The translations under genes and the position numbers were made by a program. Below the pieces are notes generated by a model. It made no database searches and was not told the origin of the DNA. It was given only the letters and a program-made list of their open reading frames with translations. Below, piece after piece: positions 8,598-16,980 of a stretch of DNA of 64,000 nucleotides (the first letter of the stretch is position 1; every line of letters starts with the position of its first letter). The stretch comes from Paraburkholderia franconis (GTDB taxonomy: Bacteria; Pseudomonadota; Gammaproteobacteria; Burkholderiales; Burkholderiaceae), in assembly GCF_009362735.1 (NCBI RefSeq), contig NZ_WHNP01000035.1, positions 1-64,000 on the forward strand, in the 5' to 3' direction.

Positions 8598-9101
8598 ATG
8601 GTGGCGAGAGGGAAAAGCGATCGAATGAACTGGAGGGTGATTGTCAGAGCGATGATCACGGCCACAGCGCTTTGCACATCCGCGTTGGTTTCGGCGGCAG
8701 AGGGCGGGGTGATTTCGTTTATCGGCGCGGTGGTCGAGCCGCCTTTCGAGGTGATGGCCGCGAGTGCCGAAGCGGCGGTACTGCCGCGAGTCGCTGCAAT
8801 CGCATCCCGATCCGGCGTCGACGCATCGGCAATGAGTGTGACGTTCGCTGTTTTCGCCGACAGCAGGCCGAGCGCCAGGATCTCGATCGAGGCGGTCAAG
8901 AATTCGACGACGCCTGCAGCAACGGCTGCTTGCGGTTCGGTGAGGTCCGTTTTTGCCGACGGCTCAGGCCGCAAGACCGCGCCCGACCGGAACGGCGAAT
9001 ATCACGTCGGACGTGCGGGTGGCACGTTGTTGCTGACATCCGCGGCGGCCGTGAAATCCGCTGTCGCTCCGCTCGTCACCGTAGTGAGCCAGTACAACTG
9101 A
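8598..9101 (+). CDS. Fimbrial-subunit-like exported protein
   Basis: A 167-residue protein with a basic N-terminus and a signal peptide ending near VSAAEGG. The mature part begins GGVISFIGAVVEPPFEV, resembling the first strand of type 1 pilins (G-x-I-x-F-x-G-x-V-V-x-P), and ends LVTVVSQYN, like the last strand of that fold. The paired cysteines usual in pilins are not evident. AGGAGG at 8587-8592 favours ATG 8598 over the GTG at 8595; an internal ATG at 8625 would give a shorter leader. No chaperone or usher gene is adjacent, so this looks like an orphan member. Family placement is tentative. Confidence 0.5.
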   Translation: MVARGKSDRMNWRVIVRAMITATALCTSALVSAAEGGVISFIGAVVEPPFEVMAASAEAAVLPRVAAIASRSGVDASAMSVTFAVFADSRPSARISIEAVKNSTTPAATAACGSVRSVFADGSGRKTAPDRNGEYHVGRAGGTLLLTSAAAVKSAVAPLVTVVSQYN

Positions 9102-9277
9102 GCCGAACGGATTGGCGCAGATGCTTCTCATCGACGAGGCGACGGCAGATCACGTGAGAACCCGGCGTGCAAACGCATATGCAACGCCTGCGCCTGCGAG
9201 GTGTGTTGTGGCGGATGCCAGCGGCATGCCAGGCAGGCCGGAACAAAACACCGTCGCAGACAGAAGCTCAGTGAAAC

Positions 9278-10516
9278 TCAGAAGCTGTGCTTCAACCCGA
9301 CTGTCACCGACGCCTGCTTGTCGGTCGAAGCATTCGGCAGATTGGGAATCTGCGCATAGTTCGCAGCCTGCCCCGTCACCGGGTCCGTGCCGATCCCGCT
9401 TCCGGCCGCCTTCTGGAAAATCCCCACTGCGTAGAGCGTCGTGCGCTTCGACAGGCTGTACGTCGCGCCCAGATTCACCTGATGGAATTTCGGCGAGCCG
9501 CTCACATCGGTTTTCATCGAGTTGTAGATATACGCCGCGCCGAGCGTCAGCGCCGGCGACAGCGCATATGTCCCGTTCACCTCGACGATATCGAATCGTG
9601 CATCCGCGCCCTGCGCACGCGCCGCGCTCGCGAAATACAGGCTGTCGTCGAGCGTCGTATGCGTGTAGACGAGGCCGATCGTCGCCGGCCCGATCGTGTA
9701 TGAGCCGCCCGCGCCGAAGGCCTTCAACGCATGCGCGTTCTGCAATTCGCAGTACATCGCAGTCGGATTCGAACACGCGAAGTCGCCGATATAACCCTGC
9801 TCGCCGCCGAGCGCCGCATCGAGCGGATTGTTCAGATCGAGATAGCCGATGCCGAACGAGAACGGCGCGTTGTTATAGCTCGCGGAAACGGCCCAGCCGC
9901 GCTTCTGCGAGAAGTCGCCCGCGACGCCGCCCAGCGAATACGTGCCGCTCACGGAGAAGCCCGCGAAGGTCGGGCTCACGTACTGCACCGCGTTGTTCAG
10001 ATTGAGCGCGGCGTTCAGGTTGTCGACGTCGCCGATGTGCGAGCCATACAACGTCGCCCACGTGATGCTCGACGCGTACGGCGCGAGCGCGTTCGTGTAC
10101 GAGTCGAACTGGCGGCCGAAGGTCAGCGTGCCATAGCGTTCGTTGGTCAGGCCGACCCACGCGTTCTGGTTGAAGAGCGCGCCCGCTTGAACGAAGTTGC
10201 CGCTGCCCGTGTAGAAGCTGTTTTCGAGCTTGAACGTCACGGCCGTGCCCCCGCCGATGTCCTCGCTGCCCGTCAAACCGAAGCGCGACGGCGCGAGATT
10301 GCCGCCTGTGAACTGAAAGTTGTGGCCGCCGCCGACGCTGCCGTCCGCATGCGTGACCTGCTGGTTGTTCGTGTACGTGATGCCGGCGTCGACGTCGCCG
10401 TACAACGTGATGCTGCTTTCGGCGTGCGCTTTCTGCGCGATGCCGGATGCAGCCGTCGTTACGGCGAGCGCCGCCACCGCCGCCGCGATTCTGCGCGGCG
10501 TCGTCGGATGCTTCAT
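9278..10516 (-). CDS. Trimeric porin of the aromatic amine operon
   Basis: A 412-residue general porin of the Burkholderia type: signal peptide ending KAHAES, first strand SSITLYGDVDAGITYTNN, the characteristic FGLTGSEDIGGGTAVTFKLE and FGRQFDSYTNAL segments, and the C-terminal strand VTVGLKHSF ending in phenylalanine for outer-membrane insertion. It is the last gene of the amine dehydrogenase operon, 40 nt after the aldehyde dehydrogenase, so it probably admits the amine substrate or related aromatics. Its start has a strong AAGGGGAAG site. Confidence 0.92.
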   Translation of the reverse strand: MKHPTTPRRIAAAVAALAVTTAASGIAQKAHAESSITLYGDVDAGITYTNNQQVTHADGSVGGGHNFQFTGGNLAPSRFGLTGSEDIGGGTAVTFKLENSFYTGSGNFVQAGALFNQNAWVGLTNERYGTLTFGRQFDSYTNALAPYASSITWATLYGSHIGDVDNLNAALNLNNAVQYVSPTFAGFSVSGTYSLGGVAGDFSQKRGWAVSASYNNAPFSFGIGYLDLNNPLDAALGGEQGYIGDFACSNPTAMYCELQNAHALKAFGAGGSYTIGPATIGLVYTHTTLDDSLYFASAARAQGADARFDIVEVNGTYALSPALTLGAAYIYNSMKTDVSGSPKFHQVNLGATYSLSKRTTLYAVGIFQKAAGSGIGTDPVTGQAANYAQIPNLPNASTDKQASVTVGLKHSF

Positions 10517-10556
10517 CTGTCTTCCCCTTTCTCTTGTAGTTGCGTGACGCGAGCGC

Positions 10557-12062
10557 TTACGCGTAGTTGATCATCACCGACTTGCTTTCCGTGTACTGAT
10601 CGATGACGGCGCGGCCCAGTTCGCGTCCGAAGCCCGATTGCTTCATGCCGCCGAACGGCATCGCGTTGTCGAGCAGCGAGTGGCAGTTGACCCACACGGT
10701 GCCCGCCGCAACGCGCGGAATGAGCTTGTGGATCGCCGGGACATCGTTCGACCAGATGCTCGCGCCGAGGCCATACGGCGTGTCGTTGGCGAGCTGCACG
10801 GCCGTGTCGATATCGTCGAAGGGCATGGCGACCAGCACCGGCCCGAAGATCTCTTCGCGCACGACGCGCATCGTGTGATTCGTATCGACCATCACGGTCG
10901 GCTCGACGAAGAAGCCTGGCTTGTCGATCGCGTTGCCGCCCGCGACGGCGCGCGCGCCTTCCGCGAAGCCCGAGTCGAGATAGCCGCATACGCGCTCGCG
11001 CTGCTTCGCGGACACGAGCGGGCCGATCTGCGTCGACGGGTCCATGCCCGCGCCGATCCTCAGGCTCTTCGCGATCTGCGCGACGCCGTCGATCACCTTG
11101 TCGAATACCTTGCTGTGGATATAGACGCGCGAGCCCGCCGTGCACACCTGGCCCTGGTTGAAGAAGATCGCATTCGCGACGCCTTGCGCGGCCTTGTCGA
11201 TATCGACATCGGGCAGCACGATCACAGGCGACTTGCCGCCCAGTTCCAGCGACATGCGCGTCATGTTGTCGAGCGCCGCGTGGCCGATCAGCTTGCCCGT
11301 CTGCGTCGAACCCGTGAACGCGATCTTGTCGATGCGCGGATCGCGCGACAGCGCAGCGCCCGCCGTGTGCCCGTAGCCCGTGACGATATTGACGACGCCT
11401 TGCGGATAACCCGCTTCGACGATCAGTTCGCCGAGGCGCAGCGCGGTGAGCGGCGTGTCCTCGGCGGGCTTCAGCACGACGGTGCAGCCCGTCGCGAGCG
11501 CGGGGGCGAGCTTCCACGCGGCCATCAGCAGCGGGAAATTCCACGGAATGATCGCGCTGACCACGCCGACGGGTTCCTTGCGCGTGTACGCGAACACTTC
11601 GCTATCCGGCATGTACGGCAGGCCCGCATCCATCACGCTGCCTTCGATCTTCGTCGCCCAGCCCGCCATGTAGCGGAAGCACTGCGCGGCCATCGACACA
11701 TCGAGCCCCTGCGCGACCATCACCGGCTTGCCGTTGTCGAGCGATTCGATCTCGGCGAGTTCGCGCGCATTCGCTTCGACGAGATCGGCGAGTTTGAGCA
11801 GCAGACGTTCGCGGTCGGTGGTCTTCATCGTGCGCCACGGGCCCACGTCGAATGCGCGGCGCGCGGCGGCGACGGCCTGTTGCACGTCGTGCTCGTTCGC
11901 TTCGGGCACGCGCGTGAGCACGCGGCCGTCGGCGGGATTCACAACGTCGATCGTGCGGCCCGACGAGGCATCCGTCCACTCGCTGCCGATCAGCATCTTC
12001 TTCGGCTTTGCGAGGAACGCTCGCGTCGAGTCGAGCAGCGCAAAGGTGGGGTTCGTCTCCAT
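10557..12062 (-). CDS. NAD(P)-dependent aldehyde dehydrogenase
   Basis: A 501-residue class 1/2-type aldehyde dehydrogenase. The Rossmann-region motif IIPWNFPLLMA, the general-base glutamate in MSLELGGKSPVIV and the nucleophilic cysteine in FFNQGQVCTAGSR are all intact, as is the late EEIFGPVL motif. Length is normal for the family. It follows the two cytochromes in the amine dehydrogenase operon (24-nt gap), so its likely substrate is the aldehyde released by the amine dehydrogenase, for example phenylacetaldehyde, giving the acid in the cytoplasm. No signal peptide is present. AAGGAA precedes the ATG. Confidence 0.92.
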   Translation of the reverse strand: METNPTFALLDSTRAFLAKPKKMLIGSEWTDASSGRTIDVVNPADGRVLTRVPEANEHDVQQAVAAARRAFDVGPWRTMKTTDRERLLLKLADLVEANARELAEIESLDNGKPVMVAQGLDVSMAAQCFRYMAGWATKIEGSVMDAGLPYMPDSEVFAYTRKEPVGVVSAIIPWNFPLLMAAWKLAPALATGCTVVLKPAEDTPLTALRLGELIVEAGYPQGVVNIVTGYGHTAGAALSRDPRIDKIAFTGSTQTGKLIGHAALDNMTRMSLELGGKSPVIVLPDVDIDKAAQGVANAIFFNQGQVCTAGSRVYIHSKVFDKVIDGVAQIAKSLRIGAGMDPSTQIGPLVSAKQRERVCGYLDSGFAEGARAVAGGNAIDKPGFFVEPTVMVDTNHTMRVVREEIFGPVLVAMPFDDIDTAVQLANDTPYGLGASIWSNDVPAIHKLIPRVAAGTVWVNCHSLLDNAMPFGGMKQSGFGRELGRAVIDQYTESKSVMINYA

Positions 12063-12086
12063 GTTCGGTTCCTTGATTGAAGAGGT

Positions 12087-12689
12087 TCAGTAGCGGTCCG
12101 CGACGCCCGTGATGCCGCGCTCGTGCAGATCGCGGATCAAATGCGCGCGCACGGTTGCGACATCGGAGAATGCAGGGCGACGGTGCGCCGTGATTTCAGA
12201 CGCGGTGTAGGGCTTGAAGTCTTTCGGCAGCGCGTCGCGGTTCATTGTCGTGAGCAGCCAGTTCAGCACGTCGGCGAGTTCCTGGTCGGAGAGCGCCGAG
12301 TTCGATGCCCCCGGCACGCGCATCACGTATTCGCGGCCCGCGGGCAGATGCTCGAAGTAGCCGAGCGAATTCGCGAGCGGCGGCACCTTGCCAGGGATGC
12401 CGCCGCCCGTCGCCGTGTGACAGCCCATGCAGTTGAGCACCCAATGCTGTTGCGCGAGAGCGGCATCGGCTTTGCTCTGCGCATTCGCAGACGACGGCGG
12501 CGCGAGCGTCGCGGCGCATGCAAGCAGCAGCATCGACACGCGGCGCGCTACGCTTGTCCAGAGCGCAGCCGCCGAAGCCGCCCGCGCGCGCTGTTGCGTG
12601 TGCCGTTGCCAGTACGGTTGCATGAGCGGTTGCATGAGCGGTTGCACGTGCATGCGCTGGCCCGCACGAGGCACGCGGGCGGCGTTCAT
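12087..12689 (-). CDS. Monohaem c-type cytochrome
   Basis: A 200-residue cytochrome with one haem-binding CMGCH at residues 87-91. The hydrophobic export segment MLLLACAATLAPPSSANAQ begins only at residue 53, preceded by an unusual basic leader that includes a 12-nt tandem repeat encoding QPLMQPLMQP. The ATG at 12689 overlaps the upstream stop (ATGA), but translation could instead begin at M53. In aromatic amine dehydrogenase operons a small c-type cytochrome accepts electrons from the dehydrogenase or its partner; that is the inferred role. Confidence 0.85.
   Translation of the reverse strand: MNAARVPRAGQRMHVQPLMQPLMQPYWQRHTQQRARAASAAALWTSVARRVSMLLLACAATLAPPSSANAQSKADAALAQQHWVLNCMGCHTATGGGIPGKVPPLANSLGYFEHLPAGREYVMRVPGASNSALSDQELADVLNWLLTTMNRDALPKDFKPYTASEITAHRRPAFSDVATVRAHLIRDLHERGITGVADRY
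12615..12650. repeat. 12-nt tandem repeat in cytochrome leader
   Basis: Three consecutive 12-nt units (CGGTTGCATGAG twice, then CGGTTGCACGTG) lie inside the 5' part of the cytochrome reading frame. The unit length keeps the frame, so copy-number change would only lengthen or shorten the pre-signal leader. Confidence 0.8.
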
Positions 12690-13186
12690 AGGCCGAGTCC
12701 CTTCGTGACGACGGCGCGTTGCGCGTGAACGGCCGCGCTGTCCATTGTCTGCGCGCGCGCCGCCTTGATGTCGGCGGCTGTGAACGGCTTTGCGTCGCCG
12801 TGCTGCGCGTTCAGATCGAACACGACGTAATTCAGCACCTGAGCCAGGTCTTCGTCGCTTGCGCTCGCGAAGCTCGGCATCTTGAAGTTGTAGCTCTTGT
12901 CGCGCACCTTGATCTCGCCGAACATGCCGTGCACTACCGTCGACGTCAGTTGCGCGCGCCCTTGCGCCGTCGACGAATACTTGCCCGGATATTCGGTGAG
13001 AGGCGGCGCGAGTCCGTCCTGACCCTTGCCGCCCGCCTGATGGCAAACGGCGCACTGCGCGTCGAACATGCTCTTGCCCACAGGGTAGTGCGCGGCCTGT
13101 TGCGCGCGCGCGCTGCCCGCCGTCGCAAACGATGCAGCCGCCACGACGCACGCGGCCGCGATTTTTCCAGCGTGATGTGCGTTCAT
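12686..13186 (-). CDS. Monohaem c-type cytochrome
   Basis: A 166-residue periplasmic cytochrome with signal peptide (about residues 1-28, ending GSARAQQ), haem motif CAVCH at 45-49 and a candidate axial methionine in YNFKMPSF. The segment GQDGLAPPLTEYPG is typical of class I cytochromes. It is translationally coupled at both ends: its ATG overlaps the aauA stop and its stop overlaps the next cytochrome start. Its position directly after aauA suggests that it is the electron acceptor for the amine dehydrogenase, replacing an azurin- or amicyanin-type partner, which is not seen here. Confidence 0.88.
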   Translation of the reverse strand: MNAHHAGKIAAACVVAAASFATAGSARAQQAAHYPVGKSMFDAQCAVCHQAGGKGQDGLAPPLTEYPGKYSSTAQGRAQLTSTVVHGMFGEIKVRDKSYNFKMPSFASASDEDLAQVLNYVVFDLNAQHGDAKPFTAADIKAARAQTMDSAAVHAQRAVVTKGLGL

Positions 13187-13728
13187 TGCCTGGCTGCTCC
13201 CAGCAGGACTGAAACCGAACAGTGATAGTTCGAATTGCCGTTCGCCATGCACCAGTTGATGTCGTTGTCGAGCGACAGCTTGTACAGCGGCTTCTCGCGT
13301 TCGTTGCGATTGCAGAAGCACTTGCCGCACGACGTCTTGCCGCAGCAGTCGTTGTACGAAACGATGTAGTCGGAGCCGTCGTGCGGATTGCGGCAGGTGC
13401 CGATCCACGTGATCGGCGAAGGCGTCGTGCCCGGCGGGCAACTGCTCGACGTGCCGCCGCAGCAGCTGCACAGCCAGCCGTCGATCGCGCAGTACTTCCA
13501 GTAGTCGCAGCTCATCGGGTCGTCGCTCGCACCCGTTGCGGCGGCACCCGATGCGCCCGACGCCGCCGATGCCGCATCGGCTGCATACGCGGTGCGATCG
13601 ACGGGCAGAAGCGGCAGCATCGCCGAGCCGACCAGCACCTTGCCGAGCTTCGCCATCGCGCTGCGCCGCGAACTGCGCTGCGCGACGCCGCGCGCCGACT
13701 TCTCGAACCATGAATCAAAAACGCCCAT
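13183..13728 (-). CDS. aauA: Aromatic amine dehydrogenase small subunit (TTQ)
   Basis: A 181-residue precursor. The leader is long, with an RR pair followed by a hydrophobic stretch (SSRRSAMAKLGKVLVGSAML), consistent with Tat-type export. The mature part starts near SCDYWKYCAIDG and has the many cysteines of this family. The two tryptophans that form tryptophan tryptophylquinone are in PSPITWIGTC (W108) and DINWCMAN (W159), and the catalytic aspartate is in SYNDCCGK (D127). The MANGNSNYHC end is closer to aralkylamine than to methylamine dehydrogenase as I remember those sequences. Substrates such as phenylethylamine or tyramine are inferred. Confidence 0.92.
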   Translation of the reverse strand: MGVFDSWFEKSARGVAQRSSRRSAMAKLGKVLVGSAMLPLLPVDRTAYAADAASAASGASGAAATGASDDPMSCDYWKYCAIDGWLCSCCGGTSSSCPPGTTPSPITWIGTCRNPHDGSDYIVSYNDCCGKTSCGKCFCNRNEREKPLYKLSLDNDINWCMANGNSNYHCSVSVLLGAARQ

Positions 13729-13767
13729 ATGTTGTTCTCCGCTCAGGTTGAAAGAAGGTTCGGTGCA

Positions 13768-14394
13768 TCACACGTGCTGTGCGTGCTGTTCGTGACGATG
13801 GTCGCCGTGCACGAACTCCTGCAGCGACGCGACGCCGCGCTCCTTCGCTTCGAACAGGCTTTCCAGATGCTCGCGTGTGTTGACGAGACCCTTCGCACGC
13901 ACCTTGCCGCTTTCATCGAGCAGGACGGCATACGGCAGCTTGCCGATCTGGTAGGCCATGCCGAGCTCTTGCGACAGCACATACGGGAAGCGCTCGAGAT
14001 TGTGCTTCTGCGCGAAGCGTGTGTGTTCGGCGAGATCGCCGTCGCTCGCAAGCACGATGTTGACGGGCGACGCTTCGCTCGCTTGCAGCGACGGCAGCAG
14101 CGGCAGCAGCTTCTTGCAGACGGGGCACGTCGGCGACAGGAAGAAGAGCAGCGTGGCCTTGCCCTGCGCATCGATGCCGCCCACTTTCACTTGCGAGCCG
14201 CGAATGTCGGCGAGTTCGAACGTCGGTGCGATCGCGCCGACGGCGGGCCCTTTGTCGATCATCAACGCGCCCGCAGGCATGATGCGTTCGTACAGAATGC
14301 CGACCTGGCGAACGAGAGCGAGACAGATCGCGCCGAGCGCGAGAACGGCGATCCACAACAGCGCGGTGGAAACGGTGAGAGCGGTTTGCATCAT
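13768..14394 (-). CDS. aauD: MauD/AauD thioredoxin-like maturation protein
   Basis: A 208-residue membrane-anchored protein: an N-terminal membrane helix (about residues 5-28) and a periplasmic thioredoxin-like domain with CPVC at 90-93 (FFLSPTCPVCKKLLPLL). MauD proteins are needed for disulfide formation or handling in the cysteine-rich small subunit. The ATG at 14394 overlaps the aauE stop by 4 nt. A histidine-rich tail (HGDHRHEQHAQHV) ends the protein and may bind metal, but this is speculative. Confidence 0.9.
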   Translation of the reverse strand: MMQTALTVSTALLWIAVLALGAICLALVRQVGILYERIMPAGALMIDKGPAVGAIAPTFELADIRGSQVKVGGIDAQGKATLLFFLSPTCPVCKKLLPLLPSLQASEASPVNIVLASDGDLAEHTRFAQKHNLERFPYVLSQELGMAYQIGKLPYAVLLDESGKVRAKGLVNTREHLESLFEAKERGVASLQEFVHGDHRHEQHAQHV

Positions 14395-14969
14395 GAATTC
14401 CTCAAGTGGGAGAGGCGCGGCACGTTGGCGAGCAGCACATCGAAAGTGAGCAGTGCGCAGACGATCAGCAGCGCGGCGAAGAAAAGCGTCAGGTAGTCGA
14501 ACCACACGATCGAACGCGCGGCGGGCTCGATGAACGCGGTGGCGGCGAGCGCCGCGAGCAGCAATGCGCGCGCGACATGAAACCAGCCGATGCCGCGCGG
14601 CGGGTTTGCTTGCATTGCGGCTTGCGTTGCCGCTTGCGTCGCGGCAAAGCCCGAGCAGCCGCAGTCGATATCGGTGTGACCGCGCACGATATTGAATGCG
14701 AGACCCGCCGCGAACGCGAGCAGCAACGCGATAAGCGCGATGGCGCCGAACATGCGCGTATCGGGGAACAGCAGCGCGGCGGCGCCGACCGTTTCCGTGG
14801 CCGTGATGACGAACGCGGCAGGTGCCGTCAACGCATCGGGCAACAGCCGATAACCGGCGAGCGCTTGACGGAACGCGGCAGGGCGCCGCCATTTGGCGAC
14901 GGCGCCGAGCAGCACGACGATCGCCGTGCTGGCTTGCGCGCCCGTCGCGAGTACAGGATCGATCATCAT
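14391..14969 (-). CDS. aauE: MauE/AauE membrane maturation protein
   Basis: A 192-residue integral membrane protein with about five hydrophobic segments, of the DoxX-like MauE family that acts with MauD in making the small subunit. The conserved DIDCGCSGF follows the third segment. Shortly after it is an internal repeat ATQAATQAAMQA encoded by 12-nt units. Two ATGs are adjacent; 14969 has GAGG at a good distance. It lies 7 nt after aauB, inside one tight operon. Confidence 0.88.
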   Translation of the reverse strand: MMIDPVLATGAQASTAIVVLLGAVAKWRRPAAFRQALAGYRLLPDALTAPAAFVITATETVGAAALLFPDTRMFGAIALIALLLAFAAGLAFNIVRGHTDIDCGCSGFAATQAATQAAMQANPPRGIGWFHVARALLLAALAATAFIEPAARSIVWFDYLTLFFAALLIVCALLTFDVLLANVPRLSHLRNS

Positions 14970-14976
14970 CGCGGCC

Positions 14977-16134
14977 TCACGGATTGACGAGCAGCGTCGA
15001 CGTATTGCCGATCTGCTTTTCGACGTTGCGCAGCTTGCCTGTGCGCGCATCCATCACCACCAGATCCGACGTGCCCGTGATGCCGTAGAAGAGCGGCTTG
15101 TCGTCGTCGCTGACCTGGATTGACGCGAGCGGGTCGATCTTCTGATGCGACAGATCCCAGCGCGCGATGCGCTTCTTCGTCTGCAGGTCGTACACCCAGA
15201 TTTCCGTGCCGGGGTCCTTGTGCGAACCTTCTTCGCCCTTGTGCATCGCGACGTAATAGCGATGCAGCTTCGCCTGCACGGCCGTCTGCTGCATGCCGCC
15301 CGGACGCCAGCCTTCGGCGCGCTCCGCGTCCGTCAGCAGCGACCACGGCTTGCCGAACACGGGCTTGTCGCCGTGGAAATCGGCCGAGCGCACCATGCCG
15401 TGAAAAGTCGCGAACAGATAGCCGCCCTGATACGGCGACGCGTTGATAAAGGCCGGGTCCTTGTCGACGTCGATGAACGCATCGGACATCGTGCGCTTCG
15501 CTTCCTTGCCGTTCGCGTCGAGCGTGACGGTCAGCGCCTTGCCGCTTTCGCACAGCCCCGTGAAGCGGTTATTGCCCGACGGATACGCGAGCACGCACGC
15601 CGCCATGTCGATCTCCGACAGCACCTTCTTCGATGCGACGTCGATCACCGTCACGGAAGCGGCGGGTGTGATGTTCGACACGTAAAGGCGCTTGCCGTCC
15701 GCGCTGAACGTGGTGTTGTACGGCGTCGGAATGTGCTGGCCGTGCTTCGGCGGAATCACGACTTCGCCTGCGTGATCGAGCGTCGCGTTGTCGGTCAGCT
15801 CGACGACGTCGGTGCGCTCGCCGTGCGAGCCGCGTGCGAAATAGGTCGTCGAAACGAAGCTCGTCTTGTGATCGGGCGAAATCGCAAAGCCCGGCGCGAA
15901 GCCCGCGTCGATCTGGCCGAGGAGCTTCTTCGCATCGGCGTCGTACAGATAGACGCGCGCATCCGTCATCGACGGCATCGAAATATCGACGACGAACACT
16001 TCGTGCGGATGCCACGGCGGCAGCTTCTGCACGGTCAGTTCTTCGGGTTTTTCGATTGCGTGCGCGCTGCCGATGCATGCAGCCGCGAATGACAGCGTCG
16101 CCGCGATGGACGCGGTTCGTCGCCTTGTTTTCAT
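14977..16134 (-). CDS. aauB: Aromatic amine dehydrogenase large subunit
   Basis: A 385-residue periplasmic beta-propeller subunit with signal peptide ending GSAHAIEK. The blades are visible as repeats of the kind VFVVDIS, ARVYLYDADAKKLLGQID, VTVIDVASKKVLSEID and EIWVYDLQTKKRIARWDL. The stretches GKPWSLLTDAERAEGWRPGG and MHKGEEGSHKDPGTEIWVYD match the amine dehydrogenase heavy-chain family. It pairs with AauA in an alpha2-beta2 enzyme that oxidises primary amines to aldehydes in the periplasm. It is the first gene of an eight-gene operon and has a strong GGAGG site. Confidence 0.92.
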   Translation of the reverse strand: MKTRRRTASIAATLSFAAACIGSAHAIEKPEELTVQKLPPWHPHEVFVVDISMPSMTDARVYLYDADAKKLLGQIDAGFAPGFAISPDHKTSFVSTTYFARGSHGERTDVVELTDNATLDHAGEVVIPPKHGQHIPTPYNTTFSADGKRLYVSNITPAASVTVIDVASKKVLSEIDMAACVLAYPSGNNRFTGLCESGKALTVTLDANGKEAKRTMSDAFIDVDKDPAFINASPYQGGYLFATFHGMVRSADFHGDKPVFGKPWSLLTDAERAEGWRPGGMQQTAVQAKLHRYYVAMHKGEEGSHKDPGTEIWVYDLQTKKRIARWDLSHQKIDPLASIQVSDDDKPLFYGITGTSDLVVMDARTGKLRNVEKQIGNTSTLLVNP

Positions 16135-16306
16135 GTCGCCTCCAGTGATGATTCACGATGTGTGAGGCGACTTTAGATCGACGAAAAATCAGGCCGGCGC
16201 CGAAACCGGCAACGCGTGCGTGCCGATTTGGGATATTGGTAGTCTCGCTGAAAGGGATGTAGGGCGTGTGTTGGCTTGCGTTCGGTGGATTCGTCGGGGG
16301 TTAGGG

Positions 16307-16348
16307 TTTGTCACGAGCGGTTTGCGACGAGCGGTTTGTCACGAGAGG
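16307..16348. repeat. 14-nt tandem repeat, three units
   Basis: Three adjacent 14-nt units: TTTGTCACGAGCGG, TTTGCGACGAGCGG and TTTGTCACGAGAGG. They lie about 170 nt upstream of aauB. They may be a simple slippage product or spaced binding sites; the period is not a multiple of 10.5, so sites would not share one helix face. Confidence 0.75.
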
Positions 16349-16383
16349 GCAAACAGATTGCCCCCGACGGTCACGCGTCACTG

Positions 16384-16626
16384 TCACATCGCCGTATCGC
16401 TGCCGAGCGAAGGCGAGATCGTGCTGTCGCGGTTCGGATCGTCGACGCGTTCGTCGGCGCGCACGGGCCGCATCGAGACGAGCAGATGATCGTGGTGGCA
16501 CGACCCCACGGTGCCATTGACGAGGCATTGCTGAAATGCGTCGGCATCCTCCTTGTTCGCGAAGGTGTAGGCCGTCTGCTCGACCTGGACCTGCGTGTCG
16601 GATGTGCGAATCGCCGTGAGGGTCAT
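16384..16626 (-). CDS. Small hypothetical protein
   Basis: An 80-residue frame beginning MTLTAIRTSDTQVQVEQTAY, with the stretch FANKEDADAFQQCLVNGTVG that looks like real, folded coding sequence, and a less ordered tail. The frame extends to 16647 with another ATG, overlapping the DUF1275 remnant on the other strand. No domain, signal or membrane segment is recognised. It lies between the mxa and aau operons. Confidence 0.45.
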   Translation of the reverse strand: MTLTAIRTSDTQVQVEQTAYTFANKEDADAFQQCLVNGTVGSCHHDHLLVSMRPVRADERVDDPNRDSTISPSLGSDTAM

Positions 16627-16979
16627 GGGCTTGTCGCAGGTGTTCACCGCTCACGTGACGGGGAACCTCGCTGCACTGGCGAGCTCGCTCGTGCATCCGT
16701 CATCCGTGGAAGGACTGCGTATCGAAGTGTTGACCGCATTCGGCTTCGGCGTGGCGAGCGGGCGTCTGACGGCAGCGCACGGCGCTGGCGACGCGCCGGA
16801 GCGAACGTCGGTTCGGCTTCGAGGTGATCGGCGTGCCATTGGCTGCGCTGATTGTGGTCGCGGCCATACACGGGGCGTCGAACCGCGATACTGCATGCGC
16901 TCGAACGGGAATGAGCGTTGCTGGTTCGATCGTCTCGGCGCGCGTATTGCGGCCGGAGATTCGCGCCACGGAGGCATGA
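16625..16979 (+). pseudogene. DUF1275 (YoaK-like) gene remnant
   Basis: One frame from 16625 reads MGLSQVFTAHVTGNLAALAS, matching the conserved VFTAxxTGN motif of DUF1275 membrane proteins. It continues to about 16800. A different frame then carries the next expected part, ERRFGFEVIGVPLAALIVVA, up to a stop at 16977-16979. The usual N-terminal membrane segment and the whole C-terminal half of this roughly 220-residue family are absent. The frame change near 16780-16803 together with both missing ends indicates a decayed gene. Confidence 0.6.
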
Positions 16980-16980
16980 A

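Noticed and set aside
13183..16134. The amine dehydrogenase considered as methylamine dehydrogenase (mau)
   Set aside because: The small-subunit end MANGNSNYHC, the following cytochromes and the aldehyde dehydrogenase fit aralkylamine dehydrogenase better; no amicyanin or mauG gene is seen. The distinction rests on remembered sequences and should be confirmed by alignment.
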